DNA from: Candidatus Woesearchaeota archaeon
GTDB lineage: Archaea; Nanobdellota; Nanobdellia; SCGC-AAA011-G17; JACPNG01
DNA length: 60,432 nucleotides
Direction: 5' to 3'
Assembly: GCA_018303485.1 (NCBI GenBank)
Contig: JAGVYC010000015.1
Coordinates: 1-60,432 of the forward strand
The translations under genes and the position numbers were made by a program. Every line of letters starts with the position of its first letter. Positions within the stretch are counted from its first letter, which is position 1. The notes under the pieces are model-generated. The model made no database searches and was not told where the DNA came from. It was given only the letters and a program-made list of their open reading frames with translations. Of the stretch, positions 21,396-30,729 are shown piece after piece.

Positions 21396-21713
21396 TTAGA
21401 GCAATGAATTGACTTTAGATTTTAAAATCTTTATGAGACTGGGTTGATTATGATGGTAAACGTCTGCTATTTCGAGGGAAAGAATGCGCTTTTGAATATA
21501 TACATCTGGAAACCTATTGGCTATCTCTGTTCTCTGGCTTTCTTCCATAACAACTACATTATCTGCCCAGAGAAGCTCTTTTCTTCTAACAGGCTTAGCA
21601 TTATAAAGACCTGCAGACTTGGTTTTAAATTGACCCTTAAAGATCTCTTTAGCAGTTTTGCTCCTATTCTTATTTTGATTGCATATGAACAATACTTTCA
21701 TGCCAATTATCAT
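21396..21713 (-). CDS. Low-molecular-weight protein tyrosine phosphatase-like protein
   Basis: MKVLFICNQNKNRSKTAKEIF (CxxNxxRS P-loop variant); likely true start is an internal Met. Confidence 0.65.
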   Translation of the reverse strand: MIIGMKVLFICNQNKNRSKTAKEIFKGQFKTKSAGLYNAKPVRRKELLWADNVVVMEESQRTEIANRFPDVYIQKRILSLEIADVYHHNQPSLIKILKSKVNSLL

Positions 21714-21770
21714 AGTTATATCTTAGATTTAAACTTTATTTTTTTTGGACATAAAGGGGTGGATTCATAA

Positions 21771-22334
21771 ATGGCAAGACCTATAGCAGGAAATCTTTTT
21801 TTGTTAGTTATCTTCTTGATTCTTTTCAAGGATGCATTAGCAATAGCAGCAACACCACCAACATTGATTTTTAATGGTGATGAGGAAAAAGAGTTTATGG
21901 TATTTAACACAAATAATTTTGAGTCAGAATTTATTATATTGCCAAATGAAGATCTTAAATTTTCAAGCAAGAAATTTACATTGGGACCAAAAGAAAAAAA
22001 GGAAATTTTAATATCCCCTCTTGAAGCATCAGCAAAAACAGGCATAATATACATAAAAGAAACATTGCCGAACAACAGCGGCTTAAAGCTAGAAAATGGC
22101 ATAGGTTTAAAATATAACATTAATGAAAAAATAGAGAAAGAAAGTTTTCTTGAAACAACTGGCTATTCAACATGGCAATCTGCAAGGTCAAAATATGCAA
22201 ATCCTAAATTTCTCAGCGCTATTTTGATTATTATTGCAATATTAATAATTATATTTTACAATAATGATATTGTGAAAGAAAAAATTAATTACTGCAAGTT
22301 TAGGTATAAGATTTACAAAAATGGAAAGATATAA
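21771..22334 (+). CDS. Secreted/membrane-anchored protein
   Basis: Signal-like N-terminus; C-terminal TM FLSAILIIIAILIIIFYNND. Confidence 0.55.
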   Translation: MARPIAGNLFLLVIFLILFKDALAIAATPPTLIFNGDEEKEFMVFNTNNFESEFIILPNEDLKFSSKKFTLGPKEKKEILISPLEASAKTGIIYIKETLPNNSGLKLENGIGLKYNINEKIEKESFLETTGYSTWQSARSKYANPKFLSAILIIIAILIIIFYNNDIVKEKINYCKFRYKIYKNGKI

Positions 22335-22403
22335 TGAAAGACTCATCAAAGTAGTATTTGTAAACAAAGAAAATTAAAAATGCAAATTTCCATTTATGTA
22401 AAA

Positions 22404-23231
22404 TCACCTGAAACTTTTGCTTATCTTATCATTCCAGAAGCTTGGCAGCTCGTTTGAAACAAAACCAAGATAGGAATCAGAGTAAATGTATGACATTCCC
22501 CTAACATGCTTGTGCTTCTTGAATTTTTCAGCCTTTTCCCTATATATTTCCGATATCTTCTTTCTTTCAAAGTCCTTCTGCAGCAATGAAGATGGCTTTA
22601 AGATTAGGTAATCAATTTGGCGGATTATGTTTACATCGATATTAGCAGAATTCTGGGTTAAAAAGAGAACGCTCAAATCCTTATGCCTAGCTATCAACAG
22701 TAAATCTGAAAGAAACTTGTTTAATTCCTTCATGAAATTTCTTGAGCTGAATGTTATTCCTGACTCATCTATCAACAGAAATGAATCAACTTGAACTTCC
22801 TCAAGATTTGAAGCAAGCCTTATCCATCTTGGCAAATCCTTGAAGCCCATTGCATAAACCTTCTTTCTTGTCCTGCTGGCAATATTTTCCAATACTCTTA
22901 ATCCTAATGCTGATTTTCCAGTGCCTCTTGCACCAAGAATCAAGCCTATTGTGCTTTGCTTTTCATACAATATGTGCTTAAAATCCTCAAAATTACCTTG
23001 CTCATTTTCAATTTCAACTAGTTCCTTTAACATTGAATTCTTCCTTTCTTTTTCTGCAGTTTTATCTTCGATATTCTTATTTCTTTTTTCACTGGCTTTC
23101 CTGAAGATACTGAAAATACCTGCAAGAATGAATTTAACAGCAACATAGATGCCCTTCAATATATACCATACCAACCTGAATATACCTATGAAAGTAAATG
23201 CTATTAAATTCTGCTTTTTCTTTCCTGCCAT
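22404..23231 (-). CDS. Zot/AAA-like P-loop ATPase with N-terminal hydrophobic segment
   Basis: Walker A LGARGTGKSALGL; Walker B VDSFLLIDESG; N-terminal TM-like region. Confidence 0.6.
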   Translation of the reverse strand: MAGKKKQNLIAFTFIGIFRLVWYILKGIYVAVKFILAGIFSIFRKASEKRNKNIEDKTAEKERKNSMLKELVEIENEQGNFEDFKHILYEKQSTIGLILGARGTGKSALGLRVLENIASRTRKKVYAMGFKDLPRWIRLASNLEEVQVDSFLLIDESGITFSSRNFMKELNKFLSDLLLIARHKDLSVLFLTQNSANIDVNIIRQIDYLILKPSSLLQKDFERKKISEIYREKAEKFKKHKHVRGMSYIYSDSYLGFVSNELPSFWNDKISKSFR

Positions 23232-23321
23232 TTTACTTAATAATTCCTTGTGGTTAATTAACCTTTTGATAACAAAAATTGTTTAGCAACCTTTTTAAAT
23301 TTCCTTTTACCTCATTTAGCT

Positions 23322-25973
23322 ATGCAAGGTTTTAAAGAAATAGAAAGAAAATGGCAGAATGAGTGGGAGAAAGCAAACATATTTAGGGTAAGGCCCAGCA
23401 AAAAAAAGAACAAGTTTGTTTGTCTTGAAATGTTTCCGTATCCTTCAGGCTACTTGCATATGGGGCATGTGAGAAATTATGCTATTGGGGATGCTTATGC
23501 TAGGTTCAAGAGAATGCAGGGTTTTAATGTATTGTATCCAATGGGTTATGATTCTTTTGGATTGCCTGCTGAAAATGCTGCTATAAAGAACAAAGCTGAC
23601 CCTGAAGAATGGACTGTTAGCAATATTGAAGGTCAGAAAAAACAGCAAAAACTGCTCGGATTGAGCTATGACTGGTCAAGAGAAATAGCAACGCATAAAA
23701 AAGAATATTACAAATGGAACCAATATTTTTTCCTTAAACTATACGAAAAAGGCCTTGCTTATAGAAAAGAATCCCCTGTTAATTTCTGCAACAGCTGCAA
23801 GACTGTTTTAGCCAATGAGCAAGTTGAATCTGGAAAATGTTGGAGATGCCACAATTATGTTGAAATAAAAGACCTTGAACAGTGGTTTTTCAAGATAACA
23901 AATTATGCAGAAGAGCTGCTTGATGGCTTGGAGAAATTAAAAAACTGGCCCGAAAGGGTTAAAGTAATGCAAAAAAACTGGATTGGAAAAAGCCATGGAA
24001 CATTGGTAAATTTTAAGCTAAAAGGAACAGATAAAACAATTCCAATATTTACAACAAGGCCGGATACATTGTATGGTGTTAGCTTCATGGCATTTGCGCC
24101 AGAGCATCCAATGGTCATTGAAATGACAGAAAATACACCATATGAAGAAGAAGCTAAGAAATTCATCAATAAAGTTGTGATTGAAGAAAAATTTACAAGA
24201 ACTGCTGAAGATAAAGAAAAAGAAGGGGTCTTTATAGGAAAGCATGCTATAAATCCATTAACTAATGAGGAAATTCCAATATTCATAGCTAATTTTGTAT
24301 TGCTGGATTATGGAACTGGAGCTATAATGGCTGTTCCCGCACATGACCAAAGAGATTTTGAATTTGCAAAGAAATATGACCTACCTATAAAAGTTGTTAT
24401 AACACCAAAGGAAAAAGAGCTTAAAGCCAATGAAATGGAGGCTGCTTATGTTGATGATGGAATATTAATTAATTCAAAACAGTTTAATGGCATTAACAAT
24501 AAAGAAGCTGTTGAAAAAATAAATGATTTTCTGGAACAGAAAGATTTTGGAAAGAGAGCAGTTCAATACAAGCTGAGAGACTGGTTAATTTCAAGGCAGA
24601 GATACTGGGGAACACCAATTCCGATAGTATATTGCGAAAAATGCGGCATAGTGCCTGTTGATTACAAGAATTTGCCGGTTGAATTGCCTAAGGATGTTGA
24701 ATTTACTGGCGAAGGAAATCCATTGGGAAAATGCGAGAGTTTTATGAAAACAAAATGCCCTAAATGCAAGGCAAAAGCAAGGAGAGAAACTGACACTATG
24801 GATACATTTGTTGATTCTTCATGGTATTTCTTTAGATACTGCGACAATAAAAATAAAAAAATGCCGTTTGGAGAGGAAGCAAATTACTGGATGCCGGTAA
24901 ATCAGTATATTGGAGGCATAGAACATGCTATATTGCATTTATTGTATTCAAGATTTTTTACAAAGGCTTTAAGGGATATGGGCTTGACAAATATAGATGA
25001 GCCATTTACCAGCTTGCTAACACAAGGCATGGTAACGAAAGATGGTGCAAAAATGTCAAAGTCATTAGGCAATATTGTTGATCCAATGGAAATCATAAAC
25101 AAGTACGGGGCGGATACAGCAAGATTATTTATTTTGTTTGCTGCTAGTCCGGAAAAAGAACTTGAATGGTCTGATCAAGGGATAGTTGGTTCATTTAGAT
25201 TCATAAACAAGTTTTATTCTTTAACAGAGCAAAAGGGTGCTGCAAATTTAATGAGGGATGAAGTTTTAGTGCACAAGACAAATAAACTAATAAGAGATGC
25301 AACAAACAACATAGAACATTTTGAATTTAATGTAGCAATAACTCACATTATGGAATTTGTAAATTTTATAAACAAAAACAAAGAAAGTTTCAGCGACAAT
25401 GAATTTAGAAATTCTTTAAACACATTGATTGTATTATTATCTCCTTTTATTCCTCATGTTTGTGAGGAAGTCTGGCATATTCTTGGAAATAAAAGCTTTG
25501 TTTCAAGAGCGAAGTGGCCAAAATACAACCAAAAAAAGATAAATGAAAAATTAGATGCATTAGAAATCATGACAGATGCAACAACGTCGGACATTAATGC
25601 CATATTAAAATTAATTAAAACAACACCATCAAAAATAACAGTAATAGTTTCAGGCAAATGGAAATATACATTCTTTAAAAAATTAAAACAAGAACTGGAG
25701 AAAACACGGGATGTGAAGGAGTTAATAAGCAAATTAATGGACAAAGAGCATAAAGAAGATATTCCAAAATTAATACAGAATGCTATAAAAAATCCATCCA
25801 TGGTGCCGGAATTAATATTAGACCAAGAAATGGAATTCAAGGCATTGTATGAAGCAAAAGAAATGCTAAGCAAGGAATTTAAATTAACTGTTGAAATAGG
25901 AAAGGCAGAAACTTCAAAGCACGAAAAGGCAAAAAATGCAATGCCAGGAAAGCCTGCAATTGTTATAAATTAG
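23322..25973 (+). CDS. leuS: Leucyl-tRNA synthetase, bacterial type
   Basis: [52 protein letters not shown]; whole N-terminal half follows the bacterial LeuRS pattern. Confidence 0.92.
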   Translation: MQGFKEIERKWQNEWEKANIFRVRPSKKKNKFVCLEMFPYPSGYLHMGHVRNYAIGDAYARFKRMQGFNVLYPMGYDSFGLPAENAAIKNKADPEEWTVSNIEGQKKQQKLLGLSYDWSREIATHKKEYYKWNQYFFLKLYEKGLAYRKESPVNFCNSCKTVLANEQVESGKCWRCHNYVEIKDLEQWFFKITNYAEELLDGLEKLKNWPERVKVMQKNWIGKSHGTLVNFKLKGTDKTIPIFTTRPDTLYGVSFMAFAPEHPMVIEMTENTPYEEEAKKFINKVVIEEKFTRTAEDKEKEGVFIGKHAINPLTNEEIPIFIANFVLLDYGTGAIMAVPAHDQRDFEFAKKYDLPIKVVITPKEKELKANEMEAAYVDDGILINSKQFNGINNKEAVEKINDFLEQKDFGKRAVQYKLRDWLISRQRYWGTPIPIVYCEKCGIVPVDYKNLPVELPKDVEFTGEGNPLGKCESFMKTKCPKCKAKARRETDTMDTFVDSSWYFFRYCDNKNKKMPFGEEANYWMPVNQYIGGIEHAILHLLYSRFFTKALRDMGLTNIDEPFTSLLTQGMVTKDGAKMSKSLGNIVDPMEIINKYGADTARLFILFAASPEKELEWSDQGIVGSFRFINKFYSLTEQKGAANLMRDEVLVHKTNKLIRDATNNIEHFEFNVAITHIMEFVNFINKNKESFSDNEFRNSLNTLIVLLSPFIPHVCEEVWHILGNKSFVSRAKWPKYNQKKINEKLDALEIMTDATTSDINAILKLIKTTPSKITVIVSGKWKYTFFKKLKQELEKTRDVKELISKLMDKEHKEDIPKLIQNAIKNPSMVPELILDQEMEFKALYEAKEMLSKEFKLTVEIGKAETSKHEKAKNAMPGKPAIVIN

Positions 25974-26018
25974 ACTGTATAGAAATATTAATAAAGTGTT
26001 TGCTTGATTAATTTATGT

Positions 26019-28406
26019 ATGGCAAGATCTATAATTTTATTGCTCTTAGTTGCATTGGTTTTATTGATATTAATCTATGTACCTTATATTGCTGCAGCAG
26101 ATAATGATAATACTGTAATTGTTGCAGCAGATGGTACAGGTAATTTTAAAGATATACAATCAGCCGTTGATGCCCTGCCAAACGGTGGAAAAGTCTTGAT
26201 AAAGGAAGGCATTTACACCATCGATAAGTCAATTAATCTGGCCAAAAATATGGCTGTTATCGGTTCAGGCGACAATACAGTTGTCAAGTTAGGCAATAAT
26301 GTTGACCCTGTACCATTAAGAGGCATATTCAGCATTAAAAACAAAGAGAATATTCTAATTTCTGATCTAAAAATTGACGGAAATATGGCCAATAATCCCA
26401 CATTCGAACAATGGGGCAGGCAAGTTGGCATTAGTATGTGGGATTCAAGAAACATAACAATCAGGCGAATTAATATCATTGACATACCTCATACAGGAGT
26501 TTTCTCAATCAGGTTAGATGGTTGTTTGATTGATGATGTTACTGTTAGAAGAGCAGGATATGGAGGCAGGGGAATTCATATTTATTTCTCAAATAATTGC
26601 ATGATAACTAATTGCTATACTGAGATTCCAGCCCCTGGTTTTGATGGAGTTTATCTTGATAATACAAATAACAGCAAAATTATAAATTGCATAGCTATAA
26701 ATTCCCAATGGGATGGTCTTGGTATTTTCGGGCCACATGCATATAATAATGAAATTAGAGACAGCACATCATTGCATAGTGGCGGTGGTAATATATTCGT
26801 TAGCGCTTCAGGAAACAGAATTATTAACAATGTCTGTAATTATGGTCAGACAGGTATTTGGTTAGGTGGCGAGCCTTTTGGATGGGCAAGAAATAATTTA
26901 TTTCAGGACAACAAATGCAACTATAATGCAAGATATGGATTAATACTATCTCCTAATTTTAATACGTTTTCGAATAATAATTTTATTTATAATCAGGAGT
27001 GTATGTACAATCCAGGAACAAATAGCACATTCAACAATAATTTATGTGAGCCTACTTTAAGTACAAGGCAAAATGATGCCCATTTTATTTACCAGAATGT
27101 TCCAACCAATATGGCTGCTGGTGAAAGATATAAAGTTGAAATCATTATGCAGAATAATGGCACATCTATGTGGACTAGAGCAGACAATTATAGACTAGGG
27201 TCACAAAATTCACCTGATAATGCAATCTGGGGCATTGGAAGAATCTTATTTGACCAGCAGGATACCATAAATATGGGGGCCCATAAATTATTTACATTTA
27301 ATGTAATAGCGCCATCTACGCCTGGAATTTATAACTTTCAATGGCAAATGTTAAGGGAAGGTGTGCAATGGTTTGGGGCCAGAACACCCAATATTGCTAT
27401 AACAGTAGAATCACCAGTTATTTGCGGCAACAATATCTGTGATCCAGGCGAAACAACTCAAAGCTGCCCTCAAGATTGCCAAGTAACTTGCTCAAATGAA
27501 TGCTCTCCTTCTGGAACGAAGCAATGCTTCGGTAATGGTTACCAGACTTGCGGAAATTCTGATGCAGATTCATGCTTAGAATGGAGTTCAATTACAACAT
27601 GCCTAACAGGCCAGACATGCAGCAATGGGCAATGCGTAATAACAACATTATGTGGAAACTCAATATGTGATGCAAATGAAAATGAAATTTCATGCCCTGA
27701 AGATTGTGTATCTCAAACAGGATCTTGCAATCCAGATGGCACTGATGAATTAGGATTGTGCATTATGGCATGCGGTGCCGATATAGCATGCAATGGAAAG
27801 CAGCCAAGAATAACATTGCCATATTGCAGCAAGGTAGGAATTACAGCTGTTTTAGACAAATGCTCATCAAGCTGTAAAGTAGAAGACAAGCCAGACAAGA
27901 TATGCAGGAGAACAGGCATAGAAGATTGCACTGGTGACTGGGAATGTCATGGAAAACAAGCAGGAACTTACAATTGTGATGATAACTGCAATTATATCCC
28001 TCCAGCATGCGGCAATGGCATCTGTGAGTTTGGCGAGACCCTTGATACTTGTTATGTTGATTGTGTAGATATTAAAATAGAATCATGCGGCAACAACAAA
28101 TGCGATTCTCCAGAATCATGCTCTGACTGCCCAGAGGATTGTGGTGTTTGTCCCCCATCTATAGTTGAGGAATCAGTTTGTGGAAATGCAATATGCGAAG
28201 CAGGAGAAACAGCTGAGAGTTGCCAAGCTGATTGCAATGAAATATTAATAAATCTAACAGAAAAACAATTAGAGCAAGAAAAACAAAAAGAAGAAGAGCA
28301 AAATGTTGTGTCAATATACATCTCTAATTTTTTTAGCAAGGTAAAGTGCCTTTTCCGCTCAATTTTCTTGTTTGAAAACTATGGTATTTGCTTAGCTTCA
28401 ATCTAA
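26019..28406 (+). CDS. Secreted right-handed beta-helix protein with NBR1-Ig-like domain and Cys-rich CGNxxCdxGEtxxsCpxDC repeats
   Basis: VIVAADGTGNFKDIQSAVDALPNGGKVLIKEGIY; AGERYKVEIIMQNNGTSMWTRADNYRLGSQN…; repeated CGNxICxxGE. Confidence 0.8.
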   Translation: MARSIILLLLVALVLLILIYVPYIAAADNDNTVIVAADGTGNFKDIQSAVDALPNGGKVLIKEGIYTIDKSINLAKNMAVIGSGDNTVVKLGNNVDPVPLRGIFSIKNKENILISDLKIDGNMANNPTFEQWGRQVGISMWDSRNITIRRINIIDIPHTGVFSIRLDGCLIDDVTVRRAGYGGRGIHIYFSNNCMITNCYTEIPAPGFDGVYLDNTNNSKIINCIAINSQWDGLGIFGPHAYNNEIRDSTSLHSGGGNIFVSASGNRIINNVCNYGQTGIWLGGEPFGWARNNLFQDNKCNYNARYGLILSPNFNTFSNNNFIYNQECMYNPGTNSTFNNNLCEPTLSTRQNDAHFIYQNVPTNMAAGERYKVEIIMQNNGTSMWTRADNYRLGSQNSPDNAIWGIGRILFDQQDTINMGAHKLFTFNVIAPSTPGIYNFQWQMLREGVQWFGARTPNIAITVESPVICGNNICDPGETTQSCPQDCQVTCSNECSPSGTKQCFGNGYQTCGNSDADSCLEWSSITTCLTGQTCSNGQCVITTLCGNSICDANENEISCPEDCVSQTGSCNPDGTDELGLCIMACGADIACNGKQPRITLPYCSKVGITAVLDKCSSSCKVEDKPDKICRRTGIEDCTGDWECHGKQAGTYNCDDNCNYIPPACGNGICEFGETLDTCYVDCVDIKIESCGNNKCDSPESCSDCPEDCGVCPPSIVEESVCGNAICEAGETAESCQADCNEILINLTEKQLEQEKQKEEEQNVVSIYISNFFSKVKCLFRSIFLFENYGICLASI

Positions 28407-28453
28407 TTAGAAGCTTAAACAATCTTTATAAATCATCAAATTATCTTAAGCTT

Positions 28454-29008
28454 ATGAATGAAAAATATCTCCTGGTATCGCTAGAAGAAGAAAAGTCAAA
28501 GCAGCTTGCCAATGTATTAAGCAATGACACTTCCAGAAAAATACTTGATTACCTTGCTGAGAAAGACATGTCAGAGACAGACTTGGCAAAAGAGCTAAAC
28601 CTTCCATTAAGCACAGTTCATTATAACGTTCAAAACCTGCTGAAAAACAATCTGGTTGAGATAAAAGACTTTTTGTATAGTGAAAAGGGCAACAAGATAA
28701 ACATTTACAAGCTCTCAAGAAAGCTGATTATAATAGCTCCAAGGGGAATTGAAATAAAGAATATTTTACCAGCTATTGGTGTATCCTTGATAGCCTCTGG
28801 CATAATTTACTTCTTGGCTCAAAGGCAGCAGGAAATCGAGCAGTTCACATTAATGGATACAGCAAAATCAATGGAACTAGAAGCAGCACCAATGCAGGCA
28901 ATGCAGCAAATAGCTACAGCGCCAAACTATGCATTCTGGTTTTTGGTAGGTGCTATATTTGCGATAATTTTATATTCCATCATTAATTACATCAGAAGCA
29001 GAAAATGA
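28454..29008 (+). CDS. Membrane-anchored winged-helix transcriptional regulator (ArsR-like)
   Basis: LSNDTSRKILDYLAEKDMSETDLAKELNLPLSTVHYNVQNLLKNNLVEI; two hydrophobic segments at the C-terminus. Confidence 0.78.
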   Translation: MNEKYLLVSLEEEKSKQLANVLSNDTSRKILDYLAEKDMSETDLAKELNLPLSTVHYNVQNLLKNNLVEIKDFLYSEKGNKINIYKLSRKLIIIAPRGIEIKNILPAIGVSLIASGIIYFLAQRQQEIEQFTLMDTAKSMELEAAPMQAMQQIATAPNYAFWFLVGAIFAIILYSIINYIRSRK

Positions 29009-29427
29009 AATATGCATTGCTTCCAATCTTGTTAATATTGTCTTTGCTTGCAGCTTCTTGCACAGTGCCGCAAAAAAGCCAATGCAATCTTGCTTCTGAC
29101 TGCCCTAAGGGAAAATGCCCTGATGGCTATGGGTATAATAAATTTGAATGCATAAGCAATAAATGCTCAGAGCTTGTATTCTTTGCAGACCCTTGCCTAA
29201 ATCATTATCCTGAAGAAAAGGAATGCAGCTCAGATTCAGAATGCTCTACTGGTGGGTGTTCAAGCCAATTATGCGGGAAAAAAGGCTCCATCGAAAAGGC
29301 CATAACAACATGTGACTTTAAAGAGGAATATTCTTGCTTAAAATTAACAACTTGTTCCTGTATAAGTGATAAATGCAATTGGAAAGAGAATAATGCTTAT
29401 ATTAATTGCCTCTCAAAATATAGATAA
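29005..29427 (+). CDS. Cys-rich lipoprotein
   Basis: LLAASCTVPQ lipobox; many Cys pairs; overlaps the previous stop (ATGA). Confidence 0.6.
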   Translation: MKYALLPILLILSLLAASCTVPQKSQCNLASDCPKGKCPDGYGYNKFECISNKCSELVFFADPCLNHYPEEKECSSDSECSTGGCSSQLCGKKGSIEKAITTCDFKEEYSCLKLTTCSCISDKCNWKENNAYINCLSKYR

Positions 29428-29499
29428 CCACTTAAAAAAGACAACGATTATTTAAATAGACTGCACAAATCTTATAATGCAGTAAAGGAGGTGTTCATA

Positions 29500-29919
29500 T
29501 TGGCTAAAAAGATAAAAAAAACTACAATCAATAAAAAAACAATGGTAATAGGCATTGTTGCAATAGCTATTGTTTTAGTCGTTCTAACACTTTTGTTAAA
29601 TCCATCTTTAACTGGCAAAGCTATATCATGTGGTCTTGGCACAACTGTTTTTAGTGTGCATGTTGACGGCAATAAAGAGGGCTATATAGCTGGAATTAAC
29701 AGTGCAACAGTAAGATTGACCCCTAATGACAGGGCATGTACTTACACAGCAACAACCAATGAAAATGGTGATGCTAACATAAGATTAGAGCCAGGTAAAT
29801 ACAGAATATCAATATCAAAAATAGGCAAATGTAGCCCCCACTCAGAAGATATAATAATAACATCAAGCGGGCTATGGAACTTTAGGCTGCAGAACTGTAA
29901 GAGATTATTTTATGTATAA
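29500..29919 (+). CDS. Single-TM secreted protein with carboxypeptidase-regulatory-like (CnaB-like) domain, TTG start
   Basis: GGAGGTG SD 5' of TTG; TM then LTGKAI; ATVRLTPNDRACTYTATTNENGDANIRLEPGKYRISI. Confidence 0.6.
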   Translation: MAKKIKKTTINKKTMVIGIVAIAIVLVVLTLLLNPSLTGKAISCGLGTTVFSVHVDGNKEGYIAGINSATVRLTPNDRACTYTATTNENGDANIRLEPGKYRISISKIGKCSPHSEDIIITSSGLWNFRLQNCKRLFYV

Positions 29920-30380
29920 TGGCTAAAAGTACAAAAGCAAAAAAGAAGCAGCAAAAAGGAATAAGTATGCTATTGCTTATTTCTATTTCTTTTATTTTCA
30001 TAGGCCTGCTGACATTTAAGATAATAAATCTAACAGGCAATGTTGTAACTCCCCCATGTTCTGGCGGTTCAACATTGATTAAGTTTTATGTTTATGGCAG
30101 CAAATCAGAGGATTCAAACGATGGTCCTCTCTCTAAAGCTAGGATAACACTGCAGCCGCCGAATAAAAACTGCATGTACAGCGACAAAACAAATAAAAAT
30201 GGTTATTCTGAATTCTCGAATATAGTTCCAGGCACTTATAAACTTATAGTAGAGCAAAAAGACATTGGTAAAGGCAAAAGTCTATGCGATAAATATAGAA
30301 CACAAATCGAGATATTAAGGGATTCTGAATATACAATATTATTAACCAACTGCAATGATCATGCATTCAACATACAATGA
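29919..30380 (+). CDS. Paralogue of the preceding gene: single-TM CnaB-like domain protein
   Basis: TM then LTGNVV; ARITLQPPNKNCMYSDKTNKNGYSEFSNIVPGTYKLIV. Confidence 0.6.
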   Translation: MAKSTKAKKKQQKGISMLLLISISFIFIGLLTFKIINLTGNVVTPPCSGGSTLIKFYVYGSKSEDSNDGPLSKARITLQPPNKNCMYSDKTNKNGYSEFSNIVPGTYKLIVEQKDIGKGKSLCDKYRTQIEILRDSEYTILLTNCNDHAFNIQ

Positions 30381-30652
30381 ACAATGAATTAAACCCCAAT
30401 GTTTTTGCATTTTCATTAGCATCTGTTTTATCAATAATTTATATATTATGTGCGGTTATTTTTGCTTTGTTCCCAGAAGCAGCACTTACATTATTCCAAA
30501 ACATGTTTCATGGAATAGACTTAGCAAAGATAGCCATTGATAATATCTCTTTTGGCAGTGTATTAATAGGGCTTGTAGAAATCATTATCTCATCGTTAAT
30601 CTTTGGTTGGTTGTTTGCATTGTTTTATAATTACCTTGCTGATAGAAAATAG
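30377..30652 (+). CDS. Small membrane protein (two TM)
   Basis: 91 aa; hydrophobic; overlaps the upstream stop. Confidence 0.6.
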   Translation: MNNELNPNVFAFSLASVLSIIYILCAVIFALFPEAALTLFQNMFHGIDLAKIAIDNISFGSVLIGLVEIIISSLIFGWLFALFYNYLADRK

Positions 30653-30729
30653 CTTAAAAATATATGTTTTGGCAATATGAGCAGAATTAAAGGACTTGAC
30701 ATTAAAGACATCTATTAATCATTTTTTAC

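Noticed and set aside
21220-21399. 59-aa Lys-rich + ORF after the lamin-tail gene
   Set aside because: Composition plausible but no SD, no recognisable family and it overlaps the convergent phosphatase end; support too weak to list as CDS
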